From NCBI RefSeq assembly GCF_014197055.1, contig NZ_JACIEW010000001.1:434001-498000 (forward strand): DNA of 64,000 bases, written 5' to 3'. A program made the position numbers and the translations under genes. The notes under the pieces were generated by a model. It saw only the letters and a list, made by a program, of their open reading frames with translations. It was not told where the DNA came from and made no database searches. Positions within the stretch are counted from its first letter, which is position 1. Each line of letters starts with the position of its first letter. Source of the DNA: Devosia subaequoris (GTDB lineage Bacteria; Pseudomonadota; Alphaproteobacteria; Rhizobiales; Devosiaceae). Shown here piece by piece: positions 27,501 through 37,852 of this stretch.

Positions 27501-28205
27501 TCACTCCCGGCTGAGCATCTTGATCAGTGGATCACGCGTGGGCGGCGGATCAATCTGCCTGGCGGACCAGAGGTGCTGATCGAGAAAATGGCCGGTAAGC
27601 CGGAAGGCCTTGCGGATATCGTCGGGCGAGGCATTGCCGCGCGCCGCCAGAAAGCTCGGGAGCGGGAGCAGGCGGTCCTTATAGGGCTCCGCCGCGGCAC
27701 GGGAGACGGCACGGCCAGATTTCGGTGAAACGTGTGTGAGGTCGTCGGTGACACCAGTGACAGCGCAATTGGCAAGGTCGAGACCAAAGCCGAGTTCATC
27801 GAGCAAGGTGAGCTCGAATCGCGCCAGGGTCACCCCGTCCGGGTCATGGTCGATGAGTTGCAGCGCCATACCGAGCAGGCGGTCGTGCGGGTCGCGCTCG
27901 GGCAGCAGGTGCAGATGCTCGAAAATGGTCTGCGCGAGATAGAGCCGCTTGCGGTCGGCGATCAGGCCGGCGGCACGGCCCTGGAGCATTTCGACAGTGA
28001 AGGTGCCGAGGTGATCTTCGAGACGGGCGCGCCAGGTGAGGTGGACGGTATTGCCGGGTTGGAGGGTGGCCGAGAGTTTTGACGACTGCCCGCCGCGAAT
28101 GAGGCCCATATAGCGACCACGCCCGGCAACCATGGCATCGGCAATGACGCTGGTTTCGCCGTGGCGGCGCACGCCTATGAGCAGGGCTTCACCGGTCCAT
28201 TCCAT
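27501..28205 (-). CDS. recO: DNA repair protein RecO
   Basis: A 234-residue RecO protein with an N-terminal OB fold (MEWTGEALLIGVRRHGETSVIA) and a C-terminal helical domain containing LANCAVTGVTDDLTHVSPKSGRAVS, the alphaproteobacterial form. With RecF and RecR it loads RecA on gapped DNA. It follows era, as in the rnc-era-recO operon. Confidence 0.95.
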   Translation of the reverse strand: MEWTGEALLIGVRRHGETSVIADAMVAGRGRYMGLIRGGQSSKLSATLQPGNTVHLTWRARLEDHLGTFTVEMLQGRAAGLIADRKRLYLAQTIFEHLHLLPERDPHDRLLGMALQLIDHDPDGVTLARFELTLLDELGFGLDLANCAVTGVTDDLTHVSPKSGRAVSRAAAEPYKDRLLPLPSFLAARGNASPDDIRKAFRLTGHFLDQHLWSARQIDPPPTRDPLIKMLSRE

Positions 28206-28245
28206 CTATTTTTCTCTCCAGCGAGGAGAGGATGGAAAGGGGTTC

Positions 28246-29169
28246 TCACCCCTTCCCATGCGGGAATTCCAGGCCCATTTCCTGATAGCGCTCCGGATCG
28301 TCTGCCCATTTTTCGCGGACCTTGACGAACAGGAAAAGGTGGATGGGCACGTCGTACATCGCCATCAGTTCTTTGCGGCTTTCCGCGCCGATGGCCTTTA
28401 TGGTTTGGCCGCCCGCGCCGAGCACGATCTTCTTGTGGCTGTCGCGGCTGACATAGACCACCTGGTCGATCTTGTAGGAGCCGTCCTTCTGGATCTTGAA
28501 GCTCTCGGTTTCGACCGTGCAATTGTAGGGGATCTCGTCGTGGACGCGCAGGAATAGCTTTTCGCGGGTCACCTCGGCGGCGGTGATCGCCATGGTGAGG
28601 TCGGTCAGGTGATCCTCGGGGAAATGCCAGGGACCGGGCGGGATATGCTTGACGCACCAGTCGATGAAATCTTGGACGCCGTGGCCCTTGAGGGCGGAGA
28701 GCATGAAGGTGGCTTCAAAGCGCAGGCGGTCGTTGAGCGTCTTTGAAAGCGCCAGCAGGCTTTCGGGCTTGACGGTGTCGATCTTGTTCAGGATCAACAC
28801 CTTGGGCTGGCGGATGTTCTCCAGACCCTCGAGCAGGGTTTCGATTTCCGGGGTGACGCCGCGATCGGCATCAATAAGGAAGGCGACGATGTCGCTGTCC
28901 CCTGCCCCGCCCCAGGCGTTTTCCACCATGGCGCGCTCAAGGCGCTTTTTCGGGGCAAAGATACCGGGGGTATCGACAAAGACCAGTTGCGCCTGATCCA
29001 GGGTCAGCACGCCACGCACCTGGGACCGCGTGGTCTGGGCCTTGTGGGTAACGATGGACACCTTGGTGCCGACCAGCGCATTGAGCAGGGTCGACTTTCC
29101 GGCGTTGGGCGCGCCGACCAGCGCAATGAAGCCACAGGAAGTGTCGGCGAGTTCTGTTGGCGTGTTCAT
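28246..29169 (-). CDS. era: GTPase Era
   Basis: The 307-residue GTPase assists 16S rRNA maturation and 30S assembly. G1 is GAPNAGKST (about residues 17-25), the G3 region DTPGIF and the NKID motif are intact, and a KH domain lies at about residues 210-290. Its ATG overlaps the rnc stop by 4 bases. Confidence 0.97.
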   Translation of the reverse strand: MNTPTELADTSCGFIALVGAPNAGKSTLLNALVGTKVSIVTHKAQTTRSQVRGVLTLDQAQLVFVDTPGIFAPKKRLERAMVENAWGGAGDSDIVAFLIDADRGVTPEIETLLEGLENIRQPKVLILNKIDTVKPESLLALSKTLNDRLRFEATFMLSALKGHGVQDFIDWCVKHIPPGPWHFPEDHLTDLTMAITAAEVTREKLFLRVHDEIPYNCTVETESFKIQKDGSYKIDQVVYVSRDSHKKIVLGAGGQTIKAIGAESRKELMAMYDVPIHLFLFVKVREKWADDPERYQEMGLEFPHGKG

Positions 29170-29873
29170 GTCTTGGATTTCCAGACCTTCTGGTCGACCA
29201 GAAATAATTCAGCAGCGCGGTGTTCGGCAATCTTCTTGGATGGGCCGGTGGCTTCGATGCGATCGAAACCCGTCAAATCGACGCCAATTGTGAATTCAGG
29301 CGCATGATCGGGACCGGTGCGCTCAACCAAGACATAGGAGGGCGGTTCGAGCCCGCGGGCCTGCGCCCATTCCTGAAGCGTCGTCTTGGCATCGGCGCGA
29401 TTGGCTTGACCGTCGGCGAGGAACTCCTCGAACAGGCGCTCGATGAAGTTGCGGGACGGCTCCAGCCCTCCATCGAGATAGATGGCACCGATAATGGCTT
29501 CGGTGATATCGCCCAGAATGGCGTCTTTGTCGGCGCCGCCGGAGCGGGCTTCGCTCTCGCCCAGGATCATCTCCTTGCCCAGATCGAGCTGGCGGGCGAT
29601 CTCAGCGCAGGTTTCCTTGCGCACCAACGTATTGAGCGAGCGGCTCAACTCACCCTCGTTCGACTTGGGATAGCGGCGATAGAGCATGTCCGCGACCACC
29701 AGGCCGAGCACACGGTCGCCGAGAAATTCGAGGCGCTGATAGGAGCGTTCGATGCGTTTGCCCGGCGAAATGGCGCTCGAATGGGTCAGCGCGCGGTCCA
29801 GCAGATCGGGGTCGGCGAAGCGGTAGCCTAGCCGGAACTGGAGCTTTTCGTGGGATTTGTCGCGGCGGCTCAC
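29166..29873 (-). CDS. rnc: Ribonuclease III
   Basis: A 235-residue double-strand RNA endonuclease. The signature RLEFLGDRVLGLVVAD holds Glu49 and Asp53, a second acidic site lies in DITEAIIGAIYLDGG, and a dsRNA-binding domain occupies the C-terminal about 75 residues. I start it at the GTG at 29873, whose bases overlap the lepB stop (GTGA). The longer ORF reads into lepB in the wrong frame and adds Arg/His-rich sequence. Confidence 0.96.
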   Translation of the reverse strand: MSRRDKSHEKLQFRLGYRFADPDLLDRALTHSSAISPGKRIERSYQRLEFLGDRVLGLVVADMLYRRYPKSNEGELSRSLNTLVRKETCAEIARQLDLGKEMILGESEARSGGADKDAILGDITEAIIGAIYLDGGLEPSRNFIERLFEEFLADGQANRADAKTTLQEWAQARGLEPPSYVLVERTGPDHAPEFTIGVDLTGFDRIEATGPSKKIAEHRAAELFLVDQKVWKSKT

Positions 29874-30694
29874 TGGCCAGCCGTGGTGTCGTATGGCGTG
29901 TCGCCATAGACGGAGCGGAACATGCGATCCCAGCGCACATTGGCCGGCCATTGCCAGATCTGCCAGGGGGGCAGATTGTCCTTGATCGAGAAGAAGCGCG
30001 CTTCGGCCTTGGCGATCAGATTGACCGAGGGGACATAGCCCACCTGGCTCAAGACGCGGCTGTCGGCAGAGCGGTCGCGGTTGTCGCCCATCATGAAGTA
30101 GTGCCCGGCCGGCACGAGATATTCGGGCGTGTTGTCGAGCGAGAGATTGTCGCCGATCTCCTGGATCAGGTGGGTGGAGCCTTCGGGGAAGGTCTCGCGA
30201 TAGACCGTCACTTCGCGGGTATCGCCGCTACTGTCGGTGTCCATTGTGGTACCGACCTTTTCGCGCTCGACCATCTCGCCATTGATGTAAAGGCGGCCAT
30301 CCTGCATCTGGATGCGATCGCCGGGCATGCCGACCACGCGCTTGATATATTCCATGTTCTGCGGCACGGGCCGGAACACGGCGATATCGCCGCGGTTGGG
30401 CTCGCGGCCCAGAATGCGGTTGGAGATCGGCAGTTCGAAGTCGAGCAGGGTGAAATTGCCGTAGCGTCCCAGCGAGAAGGAATGCTTGCCATAGCCCCAG
30501 ACAAATTTGTTGGCGACGAAATAGTCGCCAATCATCAGCGTCTGCTGCATTGAAGCGGTGGGGATGGAGAAAGGCTGGAACAGGAAAAACCGCAAGACGA
30601 TGGCGATCAGCAGCGCTTCGATGATGACCACAAAGGTCTCCACCCACTCATTGGTGGCGGATTTCTTGGTGGACTTGTCAGCAGGCTGAGTCAT
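29870..30694 (-). CDS. lepB: Signal peptidase I
   Basis: A 274-residue inner-membrane protease that cleaves Sec and Tat signal peptides. The catalytic Ser48 sits in FSIPTASM after an N-terminal transmembrane segment, with the general-base Lys at about residue 118 in YIKRVVGMPGD. A GDNRDRSADSR motif lies near residue 205. It is coupled to rnc by overlap. Confidence 0.97.
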   Translation of the reverse strand: MTQPADKSTKKSATNEWVETFVVIIEALLIAIVLRFFLFQPFSIPTASMQQTLMIGDYFVANKFVWGYGKHSFSLGRYGNFTLLDFELPISNRILGREPNRGDIAVFRPVPQNMEYIKRVVGMPGDRIQMQDGRLYINGEMVEREKVGTTMDTDSSGDTREVTVYRETFPEGSTHLIQEIGDNLSLDNTPEYLVPAGHYFMMGDNRDRSADSRVLSQVGYVPSVNLIAKAEARFFSIKDNLPPWQIWQWPANVRWDRMFRSVYGDTPYDTTAGQ

Positions 30695-30777
30695 GGTTTT
30701 TCCCGATAATGCGGTGCCGAAGGGTTATGCGTTTGGCCGGCTGGGGTCAACTTGCTTGAAAGGCCCGCATGGTGGGC

Positions 30778-31179
30778 TTAGCGGATCGGCAGGGCTTCGA
30801 TGATGACAAACGCCTGCGCCAGGCCCGCGTCATCGGTGATGGTGAGGTGGATATGGGGCTCATGTCCCTCGGGCACAAGGCGCGCCAGCGCCCGCGCCGC
30901 GCCATTGGTCAACTGCATGGTCGGCTTGCCCGAAGGCAGGTTCACCACGCCCATATCGCGCCAGTAAACGCCTTGGGAAAGGCCGGTACCCAAAGCCTTG
31001 GAACAGGCCTCCTTGGCAGCGAAGCGCTTGGCATAGGAAGCGGCGCGCTGGGCCCGGCGATCGGACTTTTTCTGCTCGATCTCGGTGAAACAGCGATTGG
31101 TGAAGCGGTCGCCGAACTTTGCCAGCGTCTGTTCCACGCGGTGGATCTGGATCAGGTCGGAGCCCAGGCCGACGATCAT
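30778..31179 (-). CDS. acpS: Holo-[acyl-carrier-protein] synthase
   Basis: A 133-residue phosphopantetheinyl transferase. It starts with [15 protein letters not shown] (Asp8 metal ligand) and has [13 protein letters not shown] with the second acidic ligand. It activates ACP with 4'-phosphopantetheine. It overlaps pyrE by 4 bases and precedes lepB. Confidence 0.96.
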   Translation of the reverse strand: MIVGLGSDLIQIHRVEQTLAKFGDRFTNRCFTEIEQKKSDRRAQRAASYAKRFAAKEACSKALGTGLSQGVYWRDMGVVNLPSGKPTMQLTNGAARALARLVPEGHEPHIHLTITDDAGLAQAFVIIEALPIR

Positions 31180-31766
31180 TTCACCCCCTGAATGCCGCGG
31201 CTGCCGGGTTTGACCGCCGGAATGGCGGCCAGTTCAGGCGGCAGTTGATCGGCCGGATAGGCTGGAACCTTGAACTCGATCAGGCTGACCAGCGGCACGC
31301 CGACATCGGCCTCGCCACCAGAGCGGTCGATCAGACAGGCAGCCGCCGCGACATTGGCACCAATATTCTGAAGGGCAGCAACGCATTCGCGGATGGAAAG
31401 GCCGGTGGAGACAATGTCCTCGACCACGATCACCTTGTCGTCGGGTCCAATCTCAAAACCGCGGCGAAGTTCAAACTGGCCCTCCACACGCTCGGTGTAG
31501 AGCGCCGGGACGCCAAGCTGGCGCGCAGTTTCATAGCCGGGAATGATGCCGCCAATGGCCGGCGAAACCACCTTGGTGACGCCGGGCACTTCGGCCTTGA
31601 TCCGCTCGGCGAGGGCGCTACAGAGCTTTTCGGTCTGATCCGCGTACTGGAAAACCTTGGCCTTTTGCAGAAAGACCGGTGACCGCAGCCCCGAGGAAAG
31701 GATGAAATGTCCTTCCAGCATGGCGCCGCAATCGCGGAAGATCTGCAAAACCTGGTCCTTATCCAT
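31176..31766 (-). CDS. pyrE: Orotate phosphoribosyltransferase
   Basis: A 196-residue type I phosphoribosyltransferase that makes OMP in pyrimidine synthesis. The PRPP-binding motif is [11 protein letters not shown], about residue 120. The ATG at 31766 has AGGAG eight bases upstream and overlaps the rel stop by eight bases; a longer frame to 31802 adds 12 residues within rel and is less likely. Confidence 0.95.
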   Translation of the reverse strand: MDKDQVLQIFRDCGAMLEGHFILSSGLRSPVFLQKAKVFQYADQTEKLCSALAERIKAEVPGVTKVVSPAIGGIIPGYETARQLGVPALYTERVEGQFELRRGFEIGPDDKVIVVEDIVSTGLSIRECVAALQNIGANVAAAACLIDRSGGEADVGVPLVSLIEFKVPAYPADQLPPELAAIPAVKPGSRGIQGVK

Positions 31767-34038
31767 CGCGACCGCTCCTATCGATGTTGCCGTCCCATTC
31801 AAGGGTCGAAATCATGCCCGCTTCTCGTAGCCCCGCGCGCTGAACAGCGGACAGGCCGGGACTGCGCTTGAGCGTTGCCAGAACATCGGTGAGTTGCGCA
31901 AGGTCGCGCACTTCGATTTCGAAGATCATCTGGTGAAAGTCGGGCGAGATCATGCGCATCACCAGATTGTTGATGTTGGCATCGCAAGCCGCGATGGCAG
32001 ACGTGATCTGCGCCAGTGAACCGGGCTTGTTAACCGATTCCATCGAGATCACGCTCGAATAGGCCTTTTCCTCGCCCTTGGTCAGGTTCCAGCGAACGTC
32101 AACCCAGGCGACATCGCTGTCGTGCTTGGCGATGAGGGCGTCAGAGTGGATCGGATAGACCACAAGCGGGTTGTCCGGTTCGAGAATCCCGACCAGGCGA
32201 TCGCCGGGCACAATCCCCTCGCCCGAAATAGTCACCGGGGTATGGAAGTCCAGCTGCGCCATGGCCGCCTTGGCGCGCGATCCAGGACGCTGCCCGCCCG
32301 GCACACGGAACCTGAAATCGTCGGTCGAGCGCAAAGCGAACCAGCCATCGGCCGTATCGGCCACAGGCAGGTCGAGCTTGCGGCGACGCTTGCGAATGCC
32401 TTTGACCTGCGCCAGGGCGGCGGCAAGCGGTTCGGAGCCGACCTTGCCCTCGCCGACCGCGATCAGCAGGTCGCGCTTATTACCGTATTCGAGCGCCTCG
32501 GCCAGGGTGGTGCCTTCGCTTTCGTCGAGCATGACGCCTTCGCGTTCCAGCATCATGCTGAGAACATGCTCGCCCAAGGCATAGGCGCGCTGGGCGGCTG
32601 CCTGACGCACAGCGCGGCGAATGGCGGCGCGCGCCTTGCCGGTGGCGGCAATACCGATCCAGTTCGAGGGCGGGCGATGGTTCTGGTCGCGCAGGATTTC
32701 AACTTCGTCGCCGGAGCGGAGCTGGGTGACCAATGGCAGAATGAGACCGTTGATCTTGGCGCCGACACAGGTATCGCCAATATCAGTATGCAGAGCATAG
32801 GCGAAGTCGATGGGCGTGGCACCACGCGGCAGGGCGATCAAACGCCCCCGCGGGGTGAAACAGAACACCTGATCCTGGAACAGCTCGAGCTTGGTGTATT
32901 CCAGAAAGTCTTCGGTCGAAATGCCCGAGGTCAGATGGCTAATCGTTTGCCGCAGCGAACCATAAGCATGCGATTCCATCTCGATGCGCCCCAGATTGGC
33001 CGAGGCGCCATCCTTGTAGAGAGCATGGGCGGCAATGCCGAATTCGGCGATGCTGTCCATATCTTCCGTGCGTATCTGCAGTTCCACACGTTGCCGGCTG
33101 GGCCCGACAATGGTGGTGTGGATCGACTGATAATCATTGTGCTTGGGGACCGAAATGTAGTCCTTGAACCGGCCCGGCACGACCTTCCAGGTGGTATGGA
33201 TCAATCCGACAGTGCGGTAGCACTCCTCGGCTGACGTGACGATGACACGGAAGCCGATCATGTCGGAAAGCTGTTCAAGGGCAATCGACTTGCGCTCGAT
33301 CTTGGAGAAAATCGAATAGGGCGACTTGACTCGCGCCTTGACCCGCGCGGCGATGCCGGCATCGCCCAGGCGCTCGGTCAATTCGGCAGTAATGGTGTCG
33401 ATGGTTTCCCGATTATCGGCCTGCATTTGTTCGAGGCGAGCCGTGATGGCCGTGTAGTGATCGGGCTGGAGAATGCGGAAACTAAGGTCTTCAAGCTCGT
33501 TGCGCATGTCCTGCATACCCATGCGCCCGGCCAGCGGGGCATAGATATCCATAGTTTCCTGCGCAATGCGGCGTTGCTTCTCCGGCGCCATGAATTGCAG
33601 CGTGCGCATATTGTGCAGGCGGTCGGCCAACTTGACCAGCAACACCCGCACATCCTGACTGATAGCCAGAAGTAGTTTGCGCAGGTTTTCGGCCTGCGCC
33701 TCTTCGCGCGAAACCAGATTGAGGCGATCGATCTTGGTCAGACCATCGACGATGGTGCCGATCTCGCCGCCGAACATCTGGTCGATCTCGGCGCGAGTCG
33801 CGTCGGTATCCTCGATGGTGTCGTGCAGCAGCCCCACCGCGATGGAGGCGTCATCGAGTTTCAATTCTGTCAGGATGGCTGCGACTTCGAGCGGATGATT
33901 GAAATAAGGGTCGCCTGAGGCGCGCTTCTGCGAGCCATGCTTTTGCATGGCGTAGACATAGGCCTTGTTCAACAATTGCTCGTCGGCGTTCGGGTTATAA
34001 GCCTGAACCCGCTCGACAAGCTCGTACTGACGCATCAT
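31759..34038 (-). CDS. rel: Bifunctional (p)ppGpp synthetase/hydrolase
   Basis: The 759-residue RelA/SpoT-family enzyme makes and degrades (p)ppGpp in the stringent response. In order it has an HD hydrolase domain (His72-Asp73 of HDTIED), a synthetase domain ([10 protein letters not shown]), a TGS domain (about 400-460) and a C-terminal ACT domain (about 680-750). Intact hydrolase and synthetase motifs indicate both activities. It heads rel-pyrE-acpS-lepB-rnc-era-recO, transcribed away from rpoZ. Confidence 0.96.
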   Translation of the reverse strand: MMRQYELVERVQAYNPNADEQLLNKAYVYAMQKHGSQKRASGDPYFNHPLEVAAILTELKLDDASIAVGLLHDTIEDTDATRAEIDQMFGGEIGTIVDGLTKIDRLNLVSREEAQAENLRKLLLAISQDVRVLLVKLADRLHNMRTLQFMAPEKQRRIAQETMDIYAPLAGRMGMQDMRNELEDLSFRILQPDHYTAITARLEQMQADNRETIDTITAELTERLGDAGIAARVKARVKSPYSIFSKIERKSIALEQLSDMIGFRVIVTSAEECYRTVGLIHTTWKVVPGRFKDYISVPKHNDYQSIHTTIVGPSRQRVELQIRTEDMDSIAEFGIAAHALYKDGASANLGRIEMESHAYGSLRQTISHLTSGISTEDFLEYTKLELFQDQVFCFTPRGRLIALPRGATPIDFAYALHTDIGDTCVGAKINGLILPLVTQLRSGDEVEILRDQNHRPPSNWIGIAATGKARAAIRRAVRQAAAQRAYALGEHVLSMMLEREGVMLDESEGTTLAEALEYGNKRDLLIAVGEGKVGSEPLAAALAQVKGIRKRRRKLDLPVADTADGWFALRSTDDFRFRVPGGQRPGSRAKAAMAQLDFHTPVTISGEGIVPGDRLVGILEPDNPLVVYPIHSDALIAKHDSDVAWVDVRWNLTKGEEKAYSSVISMESVNKPGSLAQITSAIAACDANINNLVMRMISPDFHQMIFEIEVRDLAQLTDVLATLKRSPGLSAVQRAGLREAGMISTLEWDGNIDRSGRDG

Positions 34039-34093
34039 GGAATTAGCCGCCCGCTCGCCCTGACGAGCTTAGCGCCTGTGACAGAAATGAAAA

Positions 34094-34119
34094 GAGCGCC
34101 CGGCACATACCGGACGCTC
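34094..34119 (-). terminator. Terminator downstream of rpoZ
   Basis: GAGCG and CCGG (34094-34098, 34100-34103) pair with CCGG and CGCTC (34110-34113, 34115-34119) with one internal mismatch. On the minus strand a TCTTTTC run follows. It suggests rel has its own promoter or readthrough control. Confidence 0.7.
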
Positions 34120-34156
34120 CCTGATATAATCGCGAGGCGCGCGAGCGCAACGCAAA

Positions 34157-34522
34157 TCAGTCGTCGCGACGCTCCGGAGGCGCCAGGCTCTCGATCCCGC
34201 GCAGCAGCTCTTCTTCGCTGATGGTATCGAAATTGATGGCGTCATCATCGCCACTTTCAATCATCGGCGCTGCGCTGTCTTCGGGCTCATCGACCTCGAC
34301 ATATTTCTGCAGCGAGTGAATCAGGTCCTCGTGCAAATCCTCGGGCGAAATCGTCGCATCGCCAATTTCACGCAGGGCAACGACAGGATTCTTGTCGTTG
34401 TCGCGCGGCACCGTGATCTGGGCGCCGGAGGAAATCATGCGCGCGCGATGGGCGGCCATGAGGACGAGATCGAATCTGTTTTCGACCTTTTCAATGCAGT
34501 CTTCAACGGTGACGCGGGCCAC
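34157..34522 (-). CDS. rpoZ: RNA polymerase subunit omega
   Basis: A 121-residue omega subunit: [32 protein letters not shown] is the hallmark N-terminus (split here by the family pattern, not quoted further). I start it at the GTG at 34522, which has GGAG seven bases upstream; the longer frame adds hydrophobic residues without homology. The C-terminal half is acidic. The 230-base upstream region is probably its promoter. Confidence 0.95.
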   Translation of the reverse strand: MARVTVEDCIEKVENRFDLVLMAAHRARMISSGAQITVPRDNDKNPVVALREIGDATISPEDLHEDLIHSLQKYVEVDEPEDSAAPMIESGDDDAINFDTISEEELLRGIESLAPPERRDD

Positions 34523-34754
34523 GAACGTCTCCACACTTTGGGGGAATGAAGGGCCGCAATACACGATGGCGGGCACAATGACAAGGCTTGCGAGCCCCTG
34601 AGACACAAATGCGCGTGTTGCTTTACGCAGGCACAGGAATGTGCGACTACCGAACTTAAGATTTAAAGGTCTCTGTGGAATTTATTTTAGCACCCGTCTT
34701 TGACGGCATTTTCAACAAGGGTGGCCCCCCTGCCCCCTACGGGAGTGATCATTC

Positions 34755-35306
34755 ATGGCCATTGATCCGCGCGAAAAGATTGCTCTTTTTATCGACGGGG
34801 CAAATCTCTATGCCACGTCCAAGGCGATTGGCATCGACATAGACTATCGCAAATTGCTCGCGGAATTCGGCGCCAAGGCCTATTTGCTGCGGGCCAATTA
34901 TTACACTGCGCTGGTAGAGGATCAGGAATATTCCTCGATCCGGCCGCTGATCGACTGGCTTGATTACAATGGCTACGCGGTCGTCACCAAGCCGGCCAAG
35001 GAGTTCACCGACTCCATGGGCCGCCGCAAGGTGAAGGGCAATATGGATATCGAGTTGACCGTGGACGCGCTCGAGCAGGCTCCCTACTACGACCACCTGG
35101 TGCTGTTTTCCGGCGATGGTGACTTCACAGCGCTGGTGGTGGCCCTGCAGCGCCGGGGTAAGCGGGTTACCGTAGTGTCCACGTTGACGACACCAACGCC
35201 CATGATCTCGGACGATCTGCGGCGTCAGGCCGATTTCTTCATGGATGTGGCAGAGCTGGCCAAGACGGTTGGGCGCCCGCAAGTGCAAAAGCCCGTCGAG
35301 GCCTGA
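34755..35306 (+). CDS. NYN-domain (LabA-like) protein
   Basis: A 183-residue protein with the PIN-like NYN fold. Conserved acidic residues appear in ALFIDGANLY (about residue 14) and LFSGDGDFTALV (about residue 118), the pattern of metal-dependent RNases in this family. No cognate substrate can be deduced. GGGAG lies upstream of the ATG. It is divergent from rpoZ and convergent with smpB. Confidence 0.88.
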   Translation: MAIDPREKIALFIDGANLYATSKAIGIDIDYRKLLAEFGAKAYLLRANYYTALVEDQEYSSIRPLIDWLDYNGYAVVTKPAKEFTDSMGRRKVKGNMDIELTVDALEQAPYYDHLVLFSGDGDFTALVVALQRRGKRVTVVSTLTTPTPMISDDLRRQADFFMDVAELAKTVGRPQVQKPVEA

Positions 35307-35345
35307 AAGACGCCGCCGCTTGAGCGTGGTGCCCTGGGCTCGCTC

Positions 35346-35843
35346 TCAGCCGCGTCCACCCTCTTTCATGATGCGGGCCTTGTCACGATTCCAGTCACGG
35401 TCGCGGCTGGTGGCGCGCTTGTCGTAATTCTTCTTGCCCTTGCCGACGCCAATCAGCAGCTTGGCCTTGCCCTGATCGTTGAAATAGAGCTTGAGCGGCA
35501 CGATGGTGTTGCCGGAGCGGGCAACTTCCTGGTCGAGCTTGGCCAGCTGCTTTTTCGAAACCAGGAGTTTGCGCGGGCGCTTTTCCTCATGGTTGAAGCG
35601 GTTGGCCTGCAAATACTCAGGAATGTGCGCATTGATGAGCCAGAGTTCGCCGCGCTCGGGCGAAGCGTAGGATTCGGTAATCTGGGCCTTGCCGAGACGC
35701 AGTGACTTCACCTCCGTGCCGGTCAAAACGATGCCAGCTTCCACTGTGTCGCCAATCTCGTAATCGAAGCGTGCGCGACGGTTCTCAGCCACCTGTCCGT
35801 GACTGATCCAACCATTCTTGTTCTTGTCGTTCTTTGCTGCCAT
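35346..35843 (-). CDS. smpB: SsrA-binding protein SmpB
   Basis: A 165-residue SmpB that delivers tmRNA to stalled ribosomes. The core [22 protein letters not shown] and the basic C-terminal tail are visible. The start at 35843 is the ATG of MAAKNDK; the longer frame overlaps dapA. It follows dapA by five bases. The ssrA gene is not in this window. Confidence 0.96.
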   Translation of the reverse strand: MAAKNDKNKNGWISHGQVAENRRARFDYEIGDTVEAGIVLTGTEVKSLRLGKAQITESYASPERGELWLINAHIPEYLQANRFNHEEKRPRKLLVSKKQLAKLDQEVARSGNTIVPLKLYFNDQGKAKLLIGVGKGKKNYDKRATSRDRDWNRDKARIMKEGGRG

Positions 35844-35848
35844 CGAAC

Positions 35849-36724
35849 CTAGATAAGGCCTGCGTGGCGCATTGCAAAGTCCATGGCGTCCTGCGTTGAC
35901 TTGCTGATGGGCGTCAACGGCAAGCGCATTTCGTTTGCGCACAGGTTTAGTCGGTTCGCGACATACTTGGCTGGTGCCGGATTGGGCTCCATGAACAGGT
36001 CCTTGTGCAGGAAAGCCAGCTTGTCGTTGATGTCGCGGGCGGCGTTGAAGTCGCCAGCAAGGGACAGCTCCTGCATCTGCGCACAAAGACGCGGGGCGAC
36101 ATTGGACGTCACAGAAATACAGCCGTGCCCCCCATGGGCATTGAAGCCGAGCGCGGTGCTGTCATCGCCGGAGAGCAGGATGAACTCCTTTCCCAGCTTG
36201 TTACGCTGCATGGTGGCGCGTTCCATGCTGCCCGTTGCATCTTTGACGCCGATAATATTGGCGTGGGCATCGTGCAGGCGGGCGATGGTGTCCACACTCA
36301 GATCGACAATTGTGCGGCCCGGGACCGAATAGAGAACGACCGGAATACCGATGGCGCTGGCAATAGCAGAGAAATGCTGGAACAGCCCTTCCTGGTTGGG
36401 CTTGTTGTAGTAAGGCACGACCGAGAGCACGGCGTTGGCGCCGCTCTTTTCGGCAAACTTGGCCAGCGCAACGGCTTCGGCGGTCGAATTGGAGCCGGCC
36501 CCGGCCACCACCGGCACGCGGCCATTGGCGACTTCAATGCAGATTTCCACGACACGGCGATGTTCTTCGTGGCTGACCGTGGGACTTTCGCCAGTGGTGC
36601 CGACCGGTACCAAGCCATGCGTGCCCTCGGCAAGCTGCCATTCGACAAAGCTGGAGAAGGCTTTCTCATCAACAACCCCGTCGTGCATGGGGGTGATGAG
36701 CGCCGTAATCGAACCTCGCAGCAT
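35849..36724 (-). CDS. dapA: 4-hydroxy-tetrahydrodipicolinate synthase
   Basis: A 291-residue TIM-barrel enzyme of lysine/diaminopimelate synthesis. Lys161 in GVKDATG forms the Schiff base, Thr43-Thr44 are in GTTGE, and the Tyr of the YxVPGR motif is residue 132. Divergent from a hydrolase-fold gene and followed at once by smpB. The pathway begins with aspartate semialdehyde, which also feeds EctB further right in this window. Confidence 0.95.
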   Translation of the reverse strand: MLRGSITALITPMHDGVVDEKAFSSFVEWQLAEGTHGLVPVGTTGESPTVSHEEHRRVVEICIEVANGRVPVVAGAGSNSTAEAVALAKFAEKSGANAVLSVVPYYNKPNQEGLFQHFSAIASAIGIPVVLYSVPGRTIVDLSVDTIARLHDAHANIIGVKDATGSMERATMQRNKLGKEFILLSGDDSTALGFNAHGGHGCISVTSNVAPRLCAQMQELSLAGDFNAARDINDKLAFLHKDLFMEPNPAPAKYVANRLNLCANEMRLPLTPISKSTQDAMDFAMRHAGLI

Positions 36725-36898
36725 TTTGTCGGTATTCCTCAGTTGGGGTCCGGCTTGCCCGCCGGTGCAGATTTGAGATAGGTGATCGGCCCGGAGCCTG
36801 TTGGCGCCGACCGGGCCGCACCATACTTTCAACAGCGTCGCGCCACAAGGCAGGTGAAACGCCTTGTTTCAAGCAGCTTCACGCGGCTAGATGACATC

Positions 36899-37849
36899 AT
36901 GGAACCGCTGTTCAGCCGCCGTCGCAAGGTCCCCGAGGGTCACCCGGCCTTCGCCGGACTGCCTGCGACCAAAATTTGCCTGAGCGATGCACGCACACGC
37001 GCGGCCGTTCACCTGCGCGGGGATTTTCGCCGGGGCCGCATGCCGCTGGTCTGCCTGGCCGGCTACCACCGGAACATGAGCGATTTTTCTGCTTTTGCGG
37101 CCCATTTTCAGCGGCTCGGCAACGGCGACTGGCCGATGGTGCTGATCGACCTGCCGGGGCGGGGCCGAGCGGATGACCGACCGCGCAAGACGCCCTACAG
37201 CACGCTGACCGATGCGGCCGACCTTGCCGACGTGCTGGCGGCACTTGGCATCGACAAAGCCGTTGTGCTTGGACAAGGACATGGCGGCCAGGTGGCCATG
37301 GCGCTCGCCGCAAAGCATCCGCTGCTGATTGGCGGAACGATCCTGCTTGATTCCGGCCCGGTGACCGATTCGCGCGGCATTGTGCGGCTGCGCAACAATC
37401 TGGCGCATGTGGAAGCGCTGCGAGGCGCCAAGGCGGTCACCAACGGTTTCCGGCGCATGCTGGGCGGTGACTACCCAGGACATTCCGAAGCTGAACTGGA
37501 TGGCCTTGCCCTGCGCAGCCACTGGTTCGACAAACGCGGCCGGGCCCGGCCGCTGTTCGACCCACGCCTACTGGAGCAGATCAGGGAGATCGGCTTCGAC
37601 GATATTCTGGTGGCGCAATGGCCCCTTTATGACGCGCTCCGTTGTGCCCCACTGATGCTGTTGCGTACGCAATTGACCGACCAGTTGCGGCGCGAAACCT
37701 ATGAGGAAATGGTCAATCGCCGGCCCGAGGCCGTGGCGCTGACAATAGCGGGACAGGGGTCACCCGCCCTGTTCGACCAGCAGGCCGAAATCGAGGCAGT
37801 CGCGGCGTTCGTGTTTGAGGTGGGCCTGGTCAGGGGGCGGGCGGCCTGA
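36899..37849 (+). CDS. Alpha/beta-hydrolase-fold protein lacking nucleophile and histidine
   Basis: The 316-residue protein reads as a full-length alpha/beta hydrolase: PLVCLAGYHRN (oxyanion strand, about 49-59), LIDLPGRGRADDRP (82-95), the nucleophile elbow AVVLGQGHGG (121-130), an aspartate region MLLRTQLTD (253-261) and the C-terminal IAGQGSPALFD (283-293). Where related proteins have Gly-x-Ser-x-Gly, this one has G-Q-G-H-G, so the nucleophile position 127 is Gly. The usual His (GHAP) reads QGSP. Asp261 is kept. It may be a non-enzymatic binding protein. ATG at 36899 is preferred; no strong ribosome site. Confidence 0.82.
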   Translation: MEPLFSRRRKVPEGHPAFAGLPATKICLSDARTRAAVHLRGDFRRGRMPLVCLAGYHRNMSDFSAFAAHFQRLGNGDWPMVLIDLPGRGRADDRPRKTPYSTLTDAADLADVLAALGIDKAVVLGQGHGGQVAMALAAKHPLLIGGTILLDSGPVTDSRGIVRLRNNLAHVEALRGAKAVTNGFRRMLGGDYPGHSEAELDGLALRSHWFDKRGRARPLFDPRLLEQIREIGFDDILVAQWPLYDALRCAPLMLLRTQLTDQLRRETYEEMVNRRPEAVALTIAGQGSPALFDQQAEIEAVAAFVFEVGLVRGRAA

Positions 37850-37852
37850 CGA

